Source: Sphingopyxis microcysteis
GTDB taxonomy: Bacteria > Pseudomonadota > Alphaproteobacteria > Sphingomonadales > Sphingomonadaceae
Reading direction: 5' to 3'
Assembly: GCF_012274265.1 (NCBI RefSeq)
Contig: NZ_JAANYY010000003.1
Span: forward strand, 494,975-558,974
DNA length: 64,000 nt
Shown here one piece after another: positions 35,026 through 43,769 of the stretch (positions are counted from its first letter, which is position 1; each line of letters opens with the position of its first letter). The position numbers and the translations under genes are program-made. A model generated the notes under the pieces. That model did no database searches, was not told where the DNA came from, and saw nothing but the letters and a program-made list of their open reading frames with translations.

Positions 35026-36594
35026 ATGAACCAGATCCAATCGGCAGCGCTGATGCTCGCCGCGGCTGTGGTCGCCTTTGCGGCGCTCGCTATTGCCGTC
35101 TGGTGGCTGCGCCGCCCGCGCACCGCCCCCGCCGCGCCGCGCGCACCGCAGGCGCCGCGCGAAATCCGGATGCCCAAATTGACGCGCACGGCAAAGGTCG
35201 AACTCGAACCGGTCGAAATCTCCGCTTCGCGGCTCGCGCGCATCAGCGGCAAGGGGCCGCCCGCAGCGCCGGACGCCGATCAATTCGATCGCGATCCGGC
35301 CCTCGAATTCGCGACCGAAGCCGAAACCGAGACGATGATCGACGAGGGCGCGCTCGCCGCGATGGTCGCCGAGGTCGAAGATACCGCACACCGGATCGAA
35401 GAAGCCGCGCCCGATGCTGTTTCCCTTCGCCTGGTGCCGCAAATTCCGCCGCGCGACGCGATTTCGACATCGAGCTGGCTCGGCGGTCGCCCGCGCCTGC
35501 CGGTCGGTACCGAATGGCCGCAAATCGACGGCGAGCCCGCCGACTTCCTCGCCCAGATCGACTGCGCCAGCCTGCCCCCCGCATTGTGGAACGGACTCGG
35601 GCCGCGCGATGGCGCGCTGGCCTTTTTCATCCATCGCCGCGGCTATCGCATGCAGGTCCTGCATGTGCGCGATACCGATGTCGCGGTGGCGCCGCCGCTG
35701 GCGCTCGATGATCAGGGCGGCTGGTTCGGCCCGCATGGCGGGCTGCGCTTCGGCGATCTAGAACCCTTTACGGTACGGGCCTTTCCCGAATGGCCGGTCG
35801 ATCTGGTCGCGGTCGGTCCGGGCGATCCCGACCCGCGCGTCGACGCCGATCCCGCGGACCTTGCCGCGACGCTGTACGACCGCAGTTACGATATCGCCGA
35901 CCCCGCCTTTCACCCGTTCGACTGGGGCAGCATGACCGCGATGGTCGCGCTGCTGGAAATGCGGCTCGACCGGCTCGCGACCGACCCGACCCCGCCGCCG
36001 GGCGCCAGTGCCGAGGCGATCGTCGAGCTGGAACAGCGCGCCGCGATCAATCGCGACGCGCGCGCCCGCGCCGAAGAGATCATCGCCATCGTCCACGATA
36101 GCGCCGCCCATGAAAGCTTTTCGGCCAGCGACGCGACCGCGGTGATGGCGGCGCTCCACGCCATCCATTGGGCGCGGTCGATCCACCGCATCGATCCCGA
36201 AACCGGCGCCGAAACGCACGAAACGATCACCCTGCCGCTGACCACGCACCGCGCCGACGCCAATCTGTGGGTGCACGACTATCAGACGATCCTGTTCGAC
36301 CGCGCCAAGCACGCCTGGTGCGCCAACCCCGACAGCCTGTCGGCGCCGATGCGCGCCTTCTACGAACCCTGGTGGCGCGATCTTGCCGCGCGCGAGATGG
36401 CGGCGATCGGGCATGAACCATTCCGCTATGTCCACGACTATGATCACGACCGTGACGCGGTGCTGCTCGAATTGCCGACGAGCGGGTTGATGAGCCGGAT
36501 GTTCGGCGACGGCGACAATCTGGTGGTGACGATCGACAAGGCCGATCTGGCCGTCGGCGACTTTTCCCGGCTGCGCGTTCAGGTGAGTAACTAG
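35026..36594 (+). CDS. DUF1963 domain membrane-anchored protein
   Basis: A 522-residue protein with an N-terminal membrane helix (ALMLAAAVVAFAALAIAVWW), a Pro/Ala-rich linker, an acidic segment and then a DUF1963 (YwqG-like) domain from about residue 140: SWLGGRPRLPVGTEWPQ, then DFLAQIDCASLPP and GALAFFIHRRG. The C-terminal third is helical with no recognised motif. Function unknown. GGAGAG lies 8 nt upstream of the ATG. Single gene. Confidence 0.75.
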   Translation: MNQIQSAALMLAAAVVAFAALAIAVWWLRRPRTAPAAPRAPQAPREIRMPKLTRTAKVELEPVEISASRLARISGKGPPAAPDADQFDRDPALEFATEAETETMIDEGALAAMVAEVEDTAHRIEEAAPDAVSLRLVPQIPPRDAISTSSWLGGRPRLPVGTEWPQIDGEPADFLAQIDCASLPPALWNGLGPRDGALAFFIHRRGYRMQVLHVRDTDVAVAPPLALDDQGGWFGPHGGLRFGDLEPFTVRAFPEWPVDLVAVGPGDPDPRVDADPADLAATLYDRSYDIADPAFHPFDWGSMTAMVALLEMRLDRLATDPTPPPGASAEAIVELEQRAAINRDARARAEEIIAIVHDSAAHESFSASDATAVMAALHAIHWARSIHRIDPETGAETHETITLPLTTHRADANLWVHDYQTILFDRAKHAWCANPDSLSAPMRAFYEPWWRDLAAREMAAIGHEPFRYVHDYDHDRDAVLLELPTSGLMSRMFGDGDNLVVTIDKADLAVGDFSRLRVQVSN

Positions 36595-36614
36595 CCCGCT
36601 GAATAGCTTTGCGA

Positions 36615-36630
36615 TTGACGTTCCGGTCAA
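36615..36630. promoter_or_regulatory. Dyad TTGACGTTCCGGTCAA upstream of phaB
   Basis: TTGAC and GTCAA form an inverted pair around 6 nt, 62 bp before the phaB ATG. It could be an operator or part of a -35 box; no clean -10 follows. Confidence 0.35.
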
Positions 36631-36691
36631 CTTGCAGCGTCCCGCACCGCGCCTTAGTCTGGCGCCACAATTGTGTGGGAGAGCTTGATTC

Positions 36692-37414
36692 ATGGCACGC
36701 GTAGCAATCGTCACCGGGGGCAGCCGGGGTATCGGGGAGGCGATCAGCCTTAAATTGCAGGAACAGGGGGTCACCGTCGTCGCCAACTATGGCGGCAATG
36801 ACGACAAGGCGCGCGAATTCACCGAACGCACCGGGATCAAGGCGTATAAGTGGGACGTCGGCGACCATCAGGCCTGCCTCGATGGCTGCGCCCGCGTCGC
36901 GGCCGAAGTCGGCCCCGTCGACATCGTCGTCAACAACGCCGGTATCACCCGCGACGGCACGCTGGCGCGGATGAGCTACGACGACTGGCACGACGTGATG
37001 CGCATCAACCTCGGCGGCTGCTTCAACATGGCGAAGGCGTGCTTCCCCGGCATGGTCGAGCGCGGCTGGGGCCGCATCGTCAACATCGGGTCGATCAACG
37101 GGCAGGCGGGCCAATATGGTCAGGTCAATTATGCCGCGGCCAAATCGGGCATCCATGGCTTTACCAAGGCGCTGGCGCAGGAAGGCGCCAAAAAGGGTGT
37201 GACGGTCAACGCGATTGCGCCCGGCTATATCGACACCGACATGGTCGCCGCGGTGCCGCCGCAGGTGCTGGAAAAAATCGTCGCGAAGATTCCGGTCGGA
37301 CGGCTGGGTCAGGCCGACGAAATCGCGCGCGGCGTGGCGTTCCTGTGTAGCGAGGATGCGGGGTTCGTGACCGGGTCGACCATGTCGATCAATGGCGGGC
37401 AGCATATGTACTGA
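36692..37414 (+). CDS. phaB: Acetoacetyl-CoA reductase
   Basis: A 240-residue SDR enzyme reducing acetoacetyl-CoA to (R)-3-hydroxybutyryl-CoA with NADPH for polyhydroxyalkanoate synthesis. It has the cofactor loop TGGSRGIG (8-15), the NNAG motif, the catalytic Ser (NIGSINGQAGQ) and YAAAKSG (Tyr/Lys), and PhaB-type features such as GGCFNMAKACFPGM. FabG is the close alternative, but the GQYGQVNYAAAKSG context and length favour PhaB. No phaA or phaC is nearby. Confidence 0.85.
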   Translation: MARVAIVTGGSRGIGEAISLKLQEQGVTVVANYGGNDDKAREFTERTGIKAYKWDVGDHQACLDGCARVAAEVGPVDIVVNNAGITRDGTLARMSYDDWHDVMRINLGGCFNMAKACFPGMVERGWGRIVNIGSINGQAGQYGQVNYAAAKSGIHGFTKALAQEGAKKGVTVNAIAPGYIDTDMVAAVPPQVLEKIVAKIPVGRLGQADEIARGVAFLCSEDAGFVTGSTMSINGGQHMY

Positions 37415-37600
37415 CGGGCCAAGGGCGCCAGCGAAGGCGTTCGCGTCAGCGAACGGCGAGCTGGCAACCGGTGGCGCAGCCACGGCCCGGTACGGCCAGC
37501 GGGGCGGCGATCCCAAAGGATCGCCGAACCCGACTGACCCCCGCCTTCGCGGGGGCAAGCAGCGGCGGCTTTGCCGCCGCTGCCACACGCCGCGCCAGTT
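37415..37600. repeat. Cluster of short hairpins downstream of phaB
   Basis: A run of GC-rich stems with no gene: GTTCGCGTCAGCGAAC, CGGCGATCCCAAAGGATCGCCG-type, CCCCCGCCTTCGCGGGGG and AGCGGCGGCTTTGCCGCCGC. The first may terminate phaB; the group looks like a mosaic of repeat fragments. Confidence 0.6.
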
Positions 37601-37646
37601 ACATCGGCATCTCGACTTCGCTCGATGCGAACGGCTAGGGAGAGGC

Positions 37647-37883
37647 ATGGCGGACCACCCCCTCCACCCCCCCGTCAAACGCTCGGTCACCATCGCCGGT
37701 CACCCGACCTCGATCAGCCTCGAGCCGATGTTCTGGGACGCGCTCGAAGCGGAAGCCGCGCGGCAGGCGCTCCCCGTCAACGCGCTCGTTGCGCGTATCG
37801 ACGTCGAACGGATGGAGGCGGACGAACCGCCGAACCTGACTTCGGCGATCCGGCAATGGCTGTGGCGGGGACGCGCCGATTAG
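37647..37883 (+). CDS. Ribbon-helix-helix domain protein
   Basis: A 78-residue protein of the alphaproteobacterial ribbon-helix-helix group: KRSVTIAGHPTSISLEPMFW forms the strand and first helix, ALEAEAARQALPVNALVARI the second. It may bind DNA as a dimer, though the basic strand is weak. GGGAGAGG precedes the ATG. Its stop shares 4 bases (TTAG) with the stop of the convergent ATP-grasp gene. Confidence 0.8.
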   Translation: MADHPLHPPVKRSVTIAGHPTSISLEPMFWDALEAEAARQALPVNALVARIDVERMEADEPPNLTSAIRQWLWRGRAD

Positions 37884-38737
37884 ATCGCCGCGTAAACCGC
37901 CGCCCCGAACGCCGCGCCCTTGTCTGCGGCGTGGTGCAGGAACAGCGAGGGTTCGATCAGCTCCAGCTCCATGATGTGGAGCTTGCCCGCATCATCGCCG
38001 ACCATATCGACACGCGCATAGACCGGCGGCGCAGGCGCCGCGGCCAGCGCGGCCGCGGCCAGCGCCCGCGCCGCGTCGTTCGCTTCCCACCCCGTCTCGC
38101 GTCCGCCGAACTGTTCCTGCACGCGAAAATCGCCAGCAGCGGGCCGCTTGACGATCGCGTGGCTGAATTTGCCGCCAAAGAAGAACAGCGAAAATTCGCC
38201 ATCGGTCAGGATGCCGGGCATCAGCGGCTGGACGAGGCGGCGCTGGCCCAGCGCGTCGGCGGGAACCGCGTCGCCCGCGGCGATGCGGTGGGTGCCGTCG
38301 GCACCGCCCGAGATCGCGGGCTTGATGACGACTTCGTCGGCGCCGAGCTCGCGGCGCGCCGTGGCAAGGCTGGCATCGTCGAGCGCCGCAACCTCGACCG
38401 TCGGCACCACCGCGACGCCCTTGGCCGCCAGTTCGGTCAGATACGCCTTGTCGCTGTTCCAGCGCAGCACCGGCACCGGATTGGCGACCGGCAGGCTTTC
38501 CGCCTCCAACCGGTCGAGCAGCCCATACCAAGCGGCGACATCGCGCTGATAGCCCCAGGCAAACAGCGGCAGGATCAGGTCGTAACCCGCAAGCACGCCC
38601 GGATCGGACCACACCCGCTGCTCGACGATCAACCCGGCGCCGGTCAGCGCCGCCGCCTTGCGCGCAAAGGCGGGCTGCCATTTTTCATAATAGTCGGGCG
38701 CGGGGACAAGGATCGCGACGCGGGGCTGGAAGGGCAT
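37880..38737 (-). CDS. ATP-grasp family protein (RimK/glutathione-synthetase-like)
   Basis: A 285-residue protein with a Rossmann-like N-terminal part (VAILVPAPDYYEKWQPAF) and an ATP-grasp core: NSDKAYLTELAAKGV, DEVVIKPAISGGADGTHRI with the ATP-binding lysine, GEFSLFFFGGKFSHAIVKRP, and ARVDMVGDDAGKLHIMELEL with the metal-binding glutamates. It probably ligates a carboxylate to an amine; substrates are unknown. Isolated gene, tail to tail with the ribbon-helix-helix gene. Confidence 0.8.
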   Translation of the reverse strand: MPFQPRVAILVPAPDYYEKWQPAFARKAAALTGAGLIVEQRVWSDPGVLAGYDLILPLFAWGYQRDVAAWYGLLDRLEAESLPVANPVPVLRWNSDKAYLTELAAKGVAVVPTVEVAALDDASLATARRELGADEVVIKPAISGGADGTHRIAAGDAVPADALGQRRLVQPLMPGILTDGEFSLFFFGGKFSHAIVKRPAAGDFRVQEQFGGRETGWEANDAARALAAAALAAAPAPPVYARVDMVGDDAGKLHIMELELIEPSLFLHHAADKGAAFGAAVYAAI

Positions 38738-38751
38738 GGGCTCTCCTGAAG

Positions 38752-38875
38752 CCCCTCCCCTTCAGGGGAGGGGTTGGGGTGGGGGTTGTCGAGGTGGCGC
38801 GACGCCGATGGCCCCCACCCGCTGCGACTAACGAACAAGTTCGTAAGTCTCGCTGCCCTCCCCTGAAGGGGAGGG
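38752..38875. repeat. Intergenic element (CCCTCCCCTTCAGGGGAGGG family), inverted copy
   Basis: A 124-bp copy in the opposite orientation to those at 11585 and 13688, ending 8 bp after the glutamate dehydrogenase stop. It carries the same AGTCTCGCTGCC and GGTTGGGGTGGGGG blocks and may end dehydrogenase transcripts. Confidence 0.8.
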
Positions 38876-38883
38876 CGTATTAC

Positions 38884-41800
38884 CTACCGCCCCAGCAGCC
38901 CGCGCGCCTGCCCGGCGATATGCGACAGCATCGCGCCGTTCGGGTTGGGAATCGTCCGCGCCCGGTCGACCGTCGCGCGGAACTGCGCCACGCGCGGCGC
39001 ATGATCGGCCAGCCATTTGGTCACCGCCGCGTCCAGATCGCCCTTCGGCAAACCAGCAAGGAAGGTCAGCCGCATCTGCTGGAAATCGCGCGCCAGGCTG
39101 TTGACCAGCAGGCGTTCCCACGGGTCGCCGGGGCTCATGTGCGCCGCCAGCGTCTGCGCCCAGTCGAGCCCCAGCGCTTCGCCCAGATGGGTGAAGGCGC
39201 TGGTCACCGCGACCTCGTCGTCGCCGCGCCGCTCGGCAAGGTCGACGATGCCGATCGCGCCGTCGGTCTTGAACAGCCGCACGACCGCGGCAGTGAGCGC
39301 CTCGGGCGCGCCCGCGTCGAGCAATTGCTGGGTCAGCATGTCCCACTGGCGCTTGACCGACGGGCTGAGCAGTCCGTCGACGCTGGCGTTCAGGCGATCG
39401 ACCCCGGGCTCGAGCCGCGCGACCACCGGTCCCGGCTGCGCCAGCGTCTGCGTCACGCGCAGCAGGTCGGCCATTTGCGACGTCATCGCCGACGCCGCCT
39501 GACCGAATAGCGACAGGCGGACACTCTCGTCGATCTTGGCCGCGTCGAGCGCGTCCCACAGCGCGGGCAGGTCGAGCAGCCGTTCGACCGCGACGAATGC
39601 CGCGGCGATGTCGCCAAGCGCGCACCCTTCCTCTTCGACCAGCTCGAAGGGATGGACGATACCCATGCGGTTGACGATGCGGTTCGCCAGCTTGGTCGCG
39701 ATGATTTCGCGGCGCAGCTGGTGATCGGCGATCGCGCCCGCGAAATCGCGCTGCATCTCGCCCGGGAACGCGGCGGCAAGGTCGCTGCCCAGCGCCGGAT
39801 CGTCGGGCAGGCTGCTGTCCTCGATCGCATCCTGCAGCGCCAGCTTGGCGGTCGACAGCAGCACCGCGAGTTCGGGGCGGGTCAGCCCGCGCCCCTCGGC
39901 CGCGCGGCGGAGCAACTCGTCGTTCGCCGCCAGCCCTTCGACCTTGCGGTCGAGGCGGCCCGACGCTTCGAACGTCTCCATCAGACGGACGTAAGAGGCG
40001 ACCGCCGCCGATCCGCCCTGTTCGGCGATCGACAGCGCCAGCGCCTGGAGCCGGTTATCCTCGAGCACCAGGTCCGACACATTGTCGGTCATCCGCACGA
40101 GCAACGCGTCGCGATCCTCTTGGCTCAGCCGCCCTTCGGCCATCTCGCGGTTCAGCGCGATCTTGATGTTGACCTCATTATCCGAGCAATCGACCCCGGC
40201 GCTGTTGTCGATGAAGTCGGTGTTGATGCGGCCGCCCTTCGCCGAGAAGGCGATACGCGCCGCCTGGGTGGTGCCGAGGTTCGCACCCTCGCCCACCGCG
40301 CGGACGCGCAGATCCTCGGCATCGACGCGCAGCGCGTCGTTGGCGGGATCGCCGACTTCGGCATTGTTCTGGCTCGCGGCCTTCACATAGGTACCGATGC
40401 CGCCGAACCATAGGAGATCGGCGGGCGCCTTCAGGATCGCCGAGATCAGCCCGCTCGGGTCGATTTCGGACACCGACAGACCAAGCAGCGCCTGCACTTC
40501 GGCGCTCAGGGGAATGCTCTTCTGGCTGCGCGGGAACACCCCGCCGCCCTTCGAGATCAGTTTCTTGTTATAATCCTCCCAGCTCGACCGCGGCAGATTG
40601 AACATCCGCTCGCGTTCCTTCCAGCTTTTCGCCGGGTCGGGATTGGGGTCGAGGAAGATATGACGGTGGTCGAACGCCGCGACCAGCTGGATCGCCTTCG
40701 ACAGCAGCATGCCGTTACCGAACACGTCGCCCGACATGTCGCCGCACCCGACGACGCGGATCGTGTCGCTCTGCACATCGACGCCCATTTCGGCGAAGTG
40801 GCGCCGCACCGACAGCCATGCGCCCTTGGCGGTGATGCCCATCGCCTTGTGGTCATAACCCTTCGACCCGCCGCTCGCGAACGCGTCGCCGAGCCAGAAG
40901 TCGCGCTCCATCGCCAGCGCATTGGCCACGTCGGAGAAGGTCGCGGTGCCCTTGTCGGCGGCCACGACGAAATAGGGATCGTCGCCGTCGTGGATCACCA
41001 CGCCCTTGGGATGCACGACCTTGCCCGCCACCAGATTGTCGGTGATCGACAGCAGCGAACGGATGAAGATCCGGTAGCATTCGGTGCCTTCGGCAAACCA
41101 CGCGTCGCGGTCGAGCGAGATGTCGGGGAGCGCCTTGGGATAGAAACCGCCCTTGGCGCCCGTCGGCACGATGACCGCATTTTTGACGCGCTGCGCCTTC
41201 ATCAGCCCGAGGATTTCGGTGCGGAAGTCGTCGCGGCGATCGGACCAGCGCAGCCCGCCGCGCGCGACCGGACCGGCGCGCAGGTGGATGCCCTCGACGC
41301 GCGGTGAATAGACCCAGACCTCGCGCCACGGCAGCGGCTTGGGCAGGCCCGGAACCTTGCTGCTGTCGATCTTGAACGCCAGCGCTTCCGCCGCAGCGGG
41401 CGCAAAGGCATTGGTGCGCAAGGTCGCGCCGATGACGGCGTGGAACAGCCGCAGAATGCGATCCTCGTCGATCGACTTGATGTCGGCGAAGCCCGCAAGG
41501 ATCTCTGCCTCCAGCGCTTCGGCGCGCTTGGCGTCGCGGCCCTTGGGATCGTGCAACGCGGTGAAACGCTCGATGAGCGCCGCGCTCAGCGCCGGGGCGT
41601 GGCGCAGCGCGCTGACCACCGTGTCCATGCCATAGGCCGAACCGCCCTGGCGCAGATAGCGGAACCAGGCGCGCAGCCAGACGATCGCGCGCGGATCGGT
41701 CTGGTTGGTCAGCACCAGTTCGTTGAACGCGTCATTCTCCGCCTTGCCGTCGAGCACCGCGGCGATCGCGCCTTCGAGCACTTCGGCATGGGGCAGCAGC

Positions 41801-43605
41801 GCCAGTTCGTCGACATTGGCGGGCAGGCGCAGCGTGAAATCATGGATGACGATCGGCAATTCATCGTCGGCTTCCGCCCCCGGCGCCCGGCCATGGCCGA
41901 GCGCGGTCGGGATTTCCTCCAGCACCTCGAACCCGAAATGTTCGAGCGCCGGGACGACGTCGGACAAGGCCAGCGGACCCGCGGCGCTGTACACCTTCAG
42001 CCGCAGCCGGTCATCGCCGTCGAGGCTCTTTTTCGCGAGCCGCACGCTGCGCGGGCGCTCGGCATCCAGATCGCGCAGGCGCAGAATGTCGCGCGCCGCT
42101 TCTTCGGGGTTGTAGAGGTTGCGGTAATTGGGCGGGAACATCGGCGCGAACCGCGCCGCCAGCGCCGCCGCGCGGCCCGCATCACCGCGCTTCGCCAGCG
42201 CGGCCTCGACCTCGGGCTGCCAGCCGCGGACCATCTGTTCCAGCTGGGTATTGAGCGCGGCCGTGTCGGGGACCACCCCGCCGCTGCGCAGGTCGAGCGT
42301 GTAGCGCAGCAGTGCCGCGCCGCCATCCTCGAGCACCATCGTCCAGCCGATGACCCCGGCCTTCGCCTCGCGCACCAGCATCGCTTCGACCGCGATGCGG
42401 CGGCCGGTCGATACTTCGTCGCGCGGCAGCCAGACAAAGGCGAACAGGTGACGACCGAGCGCGCTGCGCACCGTCACGATCTTGGGCCGCGGCCGGTCGG
42501 TGATCGACATCGAGGTGAGCACCAGCTCTTCGAGCGACGCACCGTCGAACGCGATCAACAGGTCGTGCGGCAGCGCGGTCAGCGCATGCGCCAGCGCCTT
42601 GCCCGCGTGGCCCGCGGGATCGAACCCGAATTTCGCCATCAGCGTGTCGAGCTGCGCGCGCAGCACCGGCACCTTGGCGGGCGGGGTCGACAGCGCGGCG
42701 CTGGTCCACAGACCGGCATGGATCGACAGGCGGTCGACCTTCTTGCCCTTCATTTCGGGGACGATGACGAGGTCGAGCAGGACGCGGCGATGCACCGCCG
42801 ACAGGCGGTTCGATTTGATCAGCAGCGGCGCCGGGCCGCCCCCCGTCTTTTCTTGAGCGTCGAACCAGGCGAAGGCGGCATCGAGCGCCGCGGGTGACAA
42901 AAGCTGGCTCTCGCCGCTTTCGCTGACGCCCAGCGGCTCCTGAACCTTGCCGTCGCGCGTCCGCCATTCGTGGCCGAGCTGGGTCATCGCCCCGCCCTCG
43001 AACCAGCGCAGCAGTTCAGCGCCCTCGCCCTCGGCGCGCATCGCGGCGTCGGCGAGCATCGCGGCGCGCATCGCCCGCCAGTCGCGGACCGCGGCGCGCA
43101 CGTCGCGCAGCGCCGCTTCGAGCGCGTCGAGCAGGCGCCGCCGCGCGCGGGCGTCGCCGCGTTCGAGTTCCATATAGATGACCGATTCGCGCGTCGGCCC
43201 CTCACCCGCTTCGACCAGATGGCCCTGCGCGTCGCGCTTTACCGCGACGACGGGGTGAAGGATGCGGTGGACCGCCAGCCCTTGCGCGGCGACGATCTGC
43301 GAGGTCGAATCGACCAGAAAGGGCATGTCGTCGTTGACGATGACCAGCCGCATGCGGCGGTCGGTGCCGTCGGCCGCCATCGGTTCGAGCAGCAGCGACG
43401 GGGTGTCGGCGGTGCGATCGAGCGACGCGCGCCCCGCAAACTGGCTGGCGTCGGCCAGCGCCGCCTTGTCCATATCGTCGCCCTCGCCGGGCAGCGCGCT
43501 GCCGTGCAGCGCCGCCAGATAGGCGGCGGCGATTTTGGCGGGGACTTTGGGGGTGTCGGTGGTTGGCGTGTCCGTTGCCGGCGTGGCGGACGAATTTTGA
43601 GACAT
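38884..43605 (-). CDS. gdh2: NAD-specific glutamate dehydrogenase, large 180-kDa type
   Basis: A 1573-residue NAD-dependent glutamate dehydrogenase of the L-180 class, oxidising L-glutamate to 2-oxoglutarate and ammonia. A long N-terminal regulatory region with ACT-like segments (to about 680) precedes the catalytic part: VEGIHLRAGPVARGGLRWSD, the lysine region PTGAKGGFYPKALPD, and the NAD-binding region with VVGCGDMSGDVFGNGMLLS near 965. A large helical C-terminal domain follows. The ATG at 43605 is favoured over one at 43632. It could feed carbon from the D-glutamate cluster at 52-62 kb into the TCA cycle. Confidence 0.93.
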   Translation of the reverse strand: MSQNSSATPATDTPTTDTPKVPAKIAAAYLAALHGSALPGEGDDMDKAALADASQFAGRASLDRTADTPSLLLEPMAADGTDRRMRLVIVNDDMPFLVDSTSQIVAAQGLAVHRILHPVVAVKRDAQGHLVEAGEGPTRESVIYMELERGDARARRRLLDALEAALRDVRAAVRDWRAMRAAMLADAAMRAEGEGAELLRWFEGGAMTQLGHEWRTRDGKVQEPLGVSESGESQLLSPAALDAAFAWFDAQEKTGGGPAPLLIKSNRLSAVHRRVLLDLVIVPEMKGKKVDRLSIHAGLWTSAALSTPPAKVPVLRAQLDTLMAKFGFDPAGHAGKALAHALTALPHDLLIAFDGASLEELVLTSMSITDRPRPKIVTVRSALGRHLFAFVWLPRDEVSTGRRIAVEAMLVREAKAGVIGWTMVLEDGGAALLRYTLDLRSGGVVPDTAALNTQLEQMVRGWQPEVEAALAKRGDAGRAAALAARFAPMFPPNYRNLYNPEEAARDILRLRDLDAERPRSVRLAKKSLDGDDRLRLKVYSAAGPLALSDVVPALEHFGFEVLEEIPTALGHGRAPGAEADDELPIVIHDFTLRLPANVDELALLPHAEVLEGAIAAVLDGKAENDAFNELVLTNQTDPRAIVWLRAWFRYLRQGGSAYGMDTVVSALRHAPALSAALIERFTALHDPKGRDAKRAEALEAEILAGFADIKSIDEDRILRLFHAVIGATLRTNAFAPAAAEALAFKIDSSKVPGLPKPLPWREVWVYSPRVEGIHLRAGPVARGGLRWSDRRDDFRTEILGLMKAQRVKNAVIVPTGAKGGFYPKALPDISLDRDAWFAEGTECYRIFIRSLLSITDNLVAGKVVHPKGVVIHDGDDPYFVVAADKGTATFSDVANALAMERDFWLGDAFASGGSKGYDHKAMGITAKGAWLSVRRHFAEMGVDVQSDTIRVVGCGDMSGDVFGNGMLLSKAIQLVAAFDHRHIFLDPNPDPAKSWKERERMFNLPRSSWEDYNKKLISKGGGVFPRSQKSIPLSAEVQALLGLSVSEIDPSGLISAILKAPADLLWFGGIGTYVKAASQNNAEVGDPANDALRVDAEDLRVRAVGEGANLGTTQAARIAFSAKGGRINTDFIDNSAGVDCSDNEVNIKIALNREMAEGRLSQEDRDALLVRMTDNVSDLVLEDNRLQALALSIAEQGGSAAVASYVRLMETFEASGRLDRKVEGLAANDELLRRAAEGRGLTRPELAVLLSTAKLALQDAIEDSSLPDDPALGSDLAAAFPGEMQRDFAGAIADHQLRREIIATKLANRIVNRMGIVHPFELVEEEGCALGDIAAAFVAVERLLDLPALWDALDAAKIDESVRLSLFGQAASAMTSQMADLLRVTQTLAQPGPVVARLEPGVDRLNASVDGLLSPSVKRQWDMLTQQLLDAGAPEALTAAVVRLFKTDGAIGIVDLAERRGDDEVAVTSAFTHLGEALGLDWAQTLAAHMSPGDPWERLLVNSLARDFQQMRLTFLAGLPKGDLDAAVTKWLADHAPRVAQFRATVDRARTIPNPNGAMLSHIAGQARGLLGR

Positions 43606-43634
43606 AAAGTGCAGCATCCCGAAGCAAAACACGG

Positions 43635-43663
43635 GGATCCCTGCCGACGATCGGCGGGGGTCC
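43635..43663 (-). other. Hairpin in the glutamate dehydrogenase leader
   Basis: GGACCCCCGCCGA pairs with TCGGCAGGGATCC (13 bp with two G-T-type pairs, 3-nt loop) 30 bp before the ATG, followed by CCGTGTTTTG. It may be the terminator of the PAS gene or a leader structure. Confidence 0.45.
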
Positions 43664-43769
43664 GTTCGCTCCCCACCCTATGCGCCTGTGGCGCGCGCGG
43701 CTCAAGGCCTCGTTCGCGCGCCCATGTTAATTTATTTCAAATCTTGGTTTGTCTGTTACGCGGTCGGAC

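Noticed and set aside
37415-37600. Possible CRISPR-like array
   Set aside because: The stems differ in sequence and spacing, there are no unique spacers of constant length and no cas genes.
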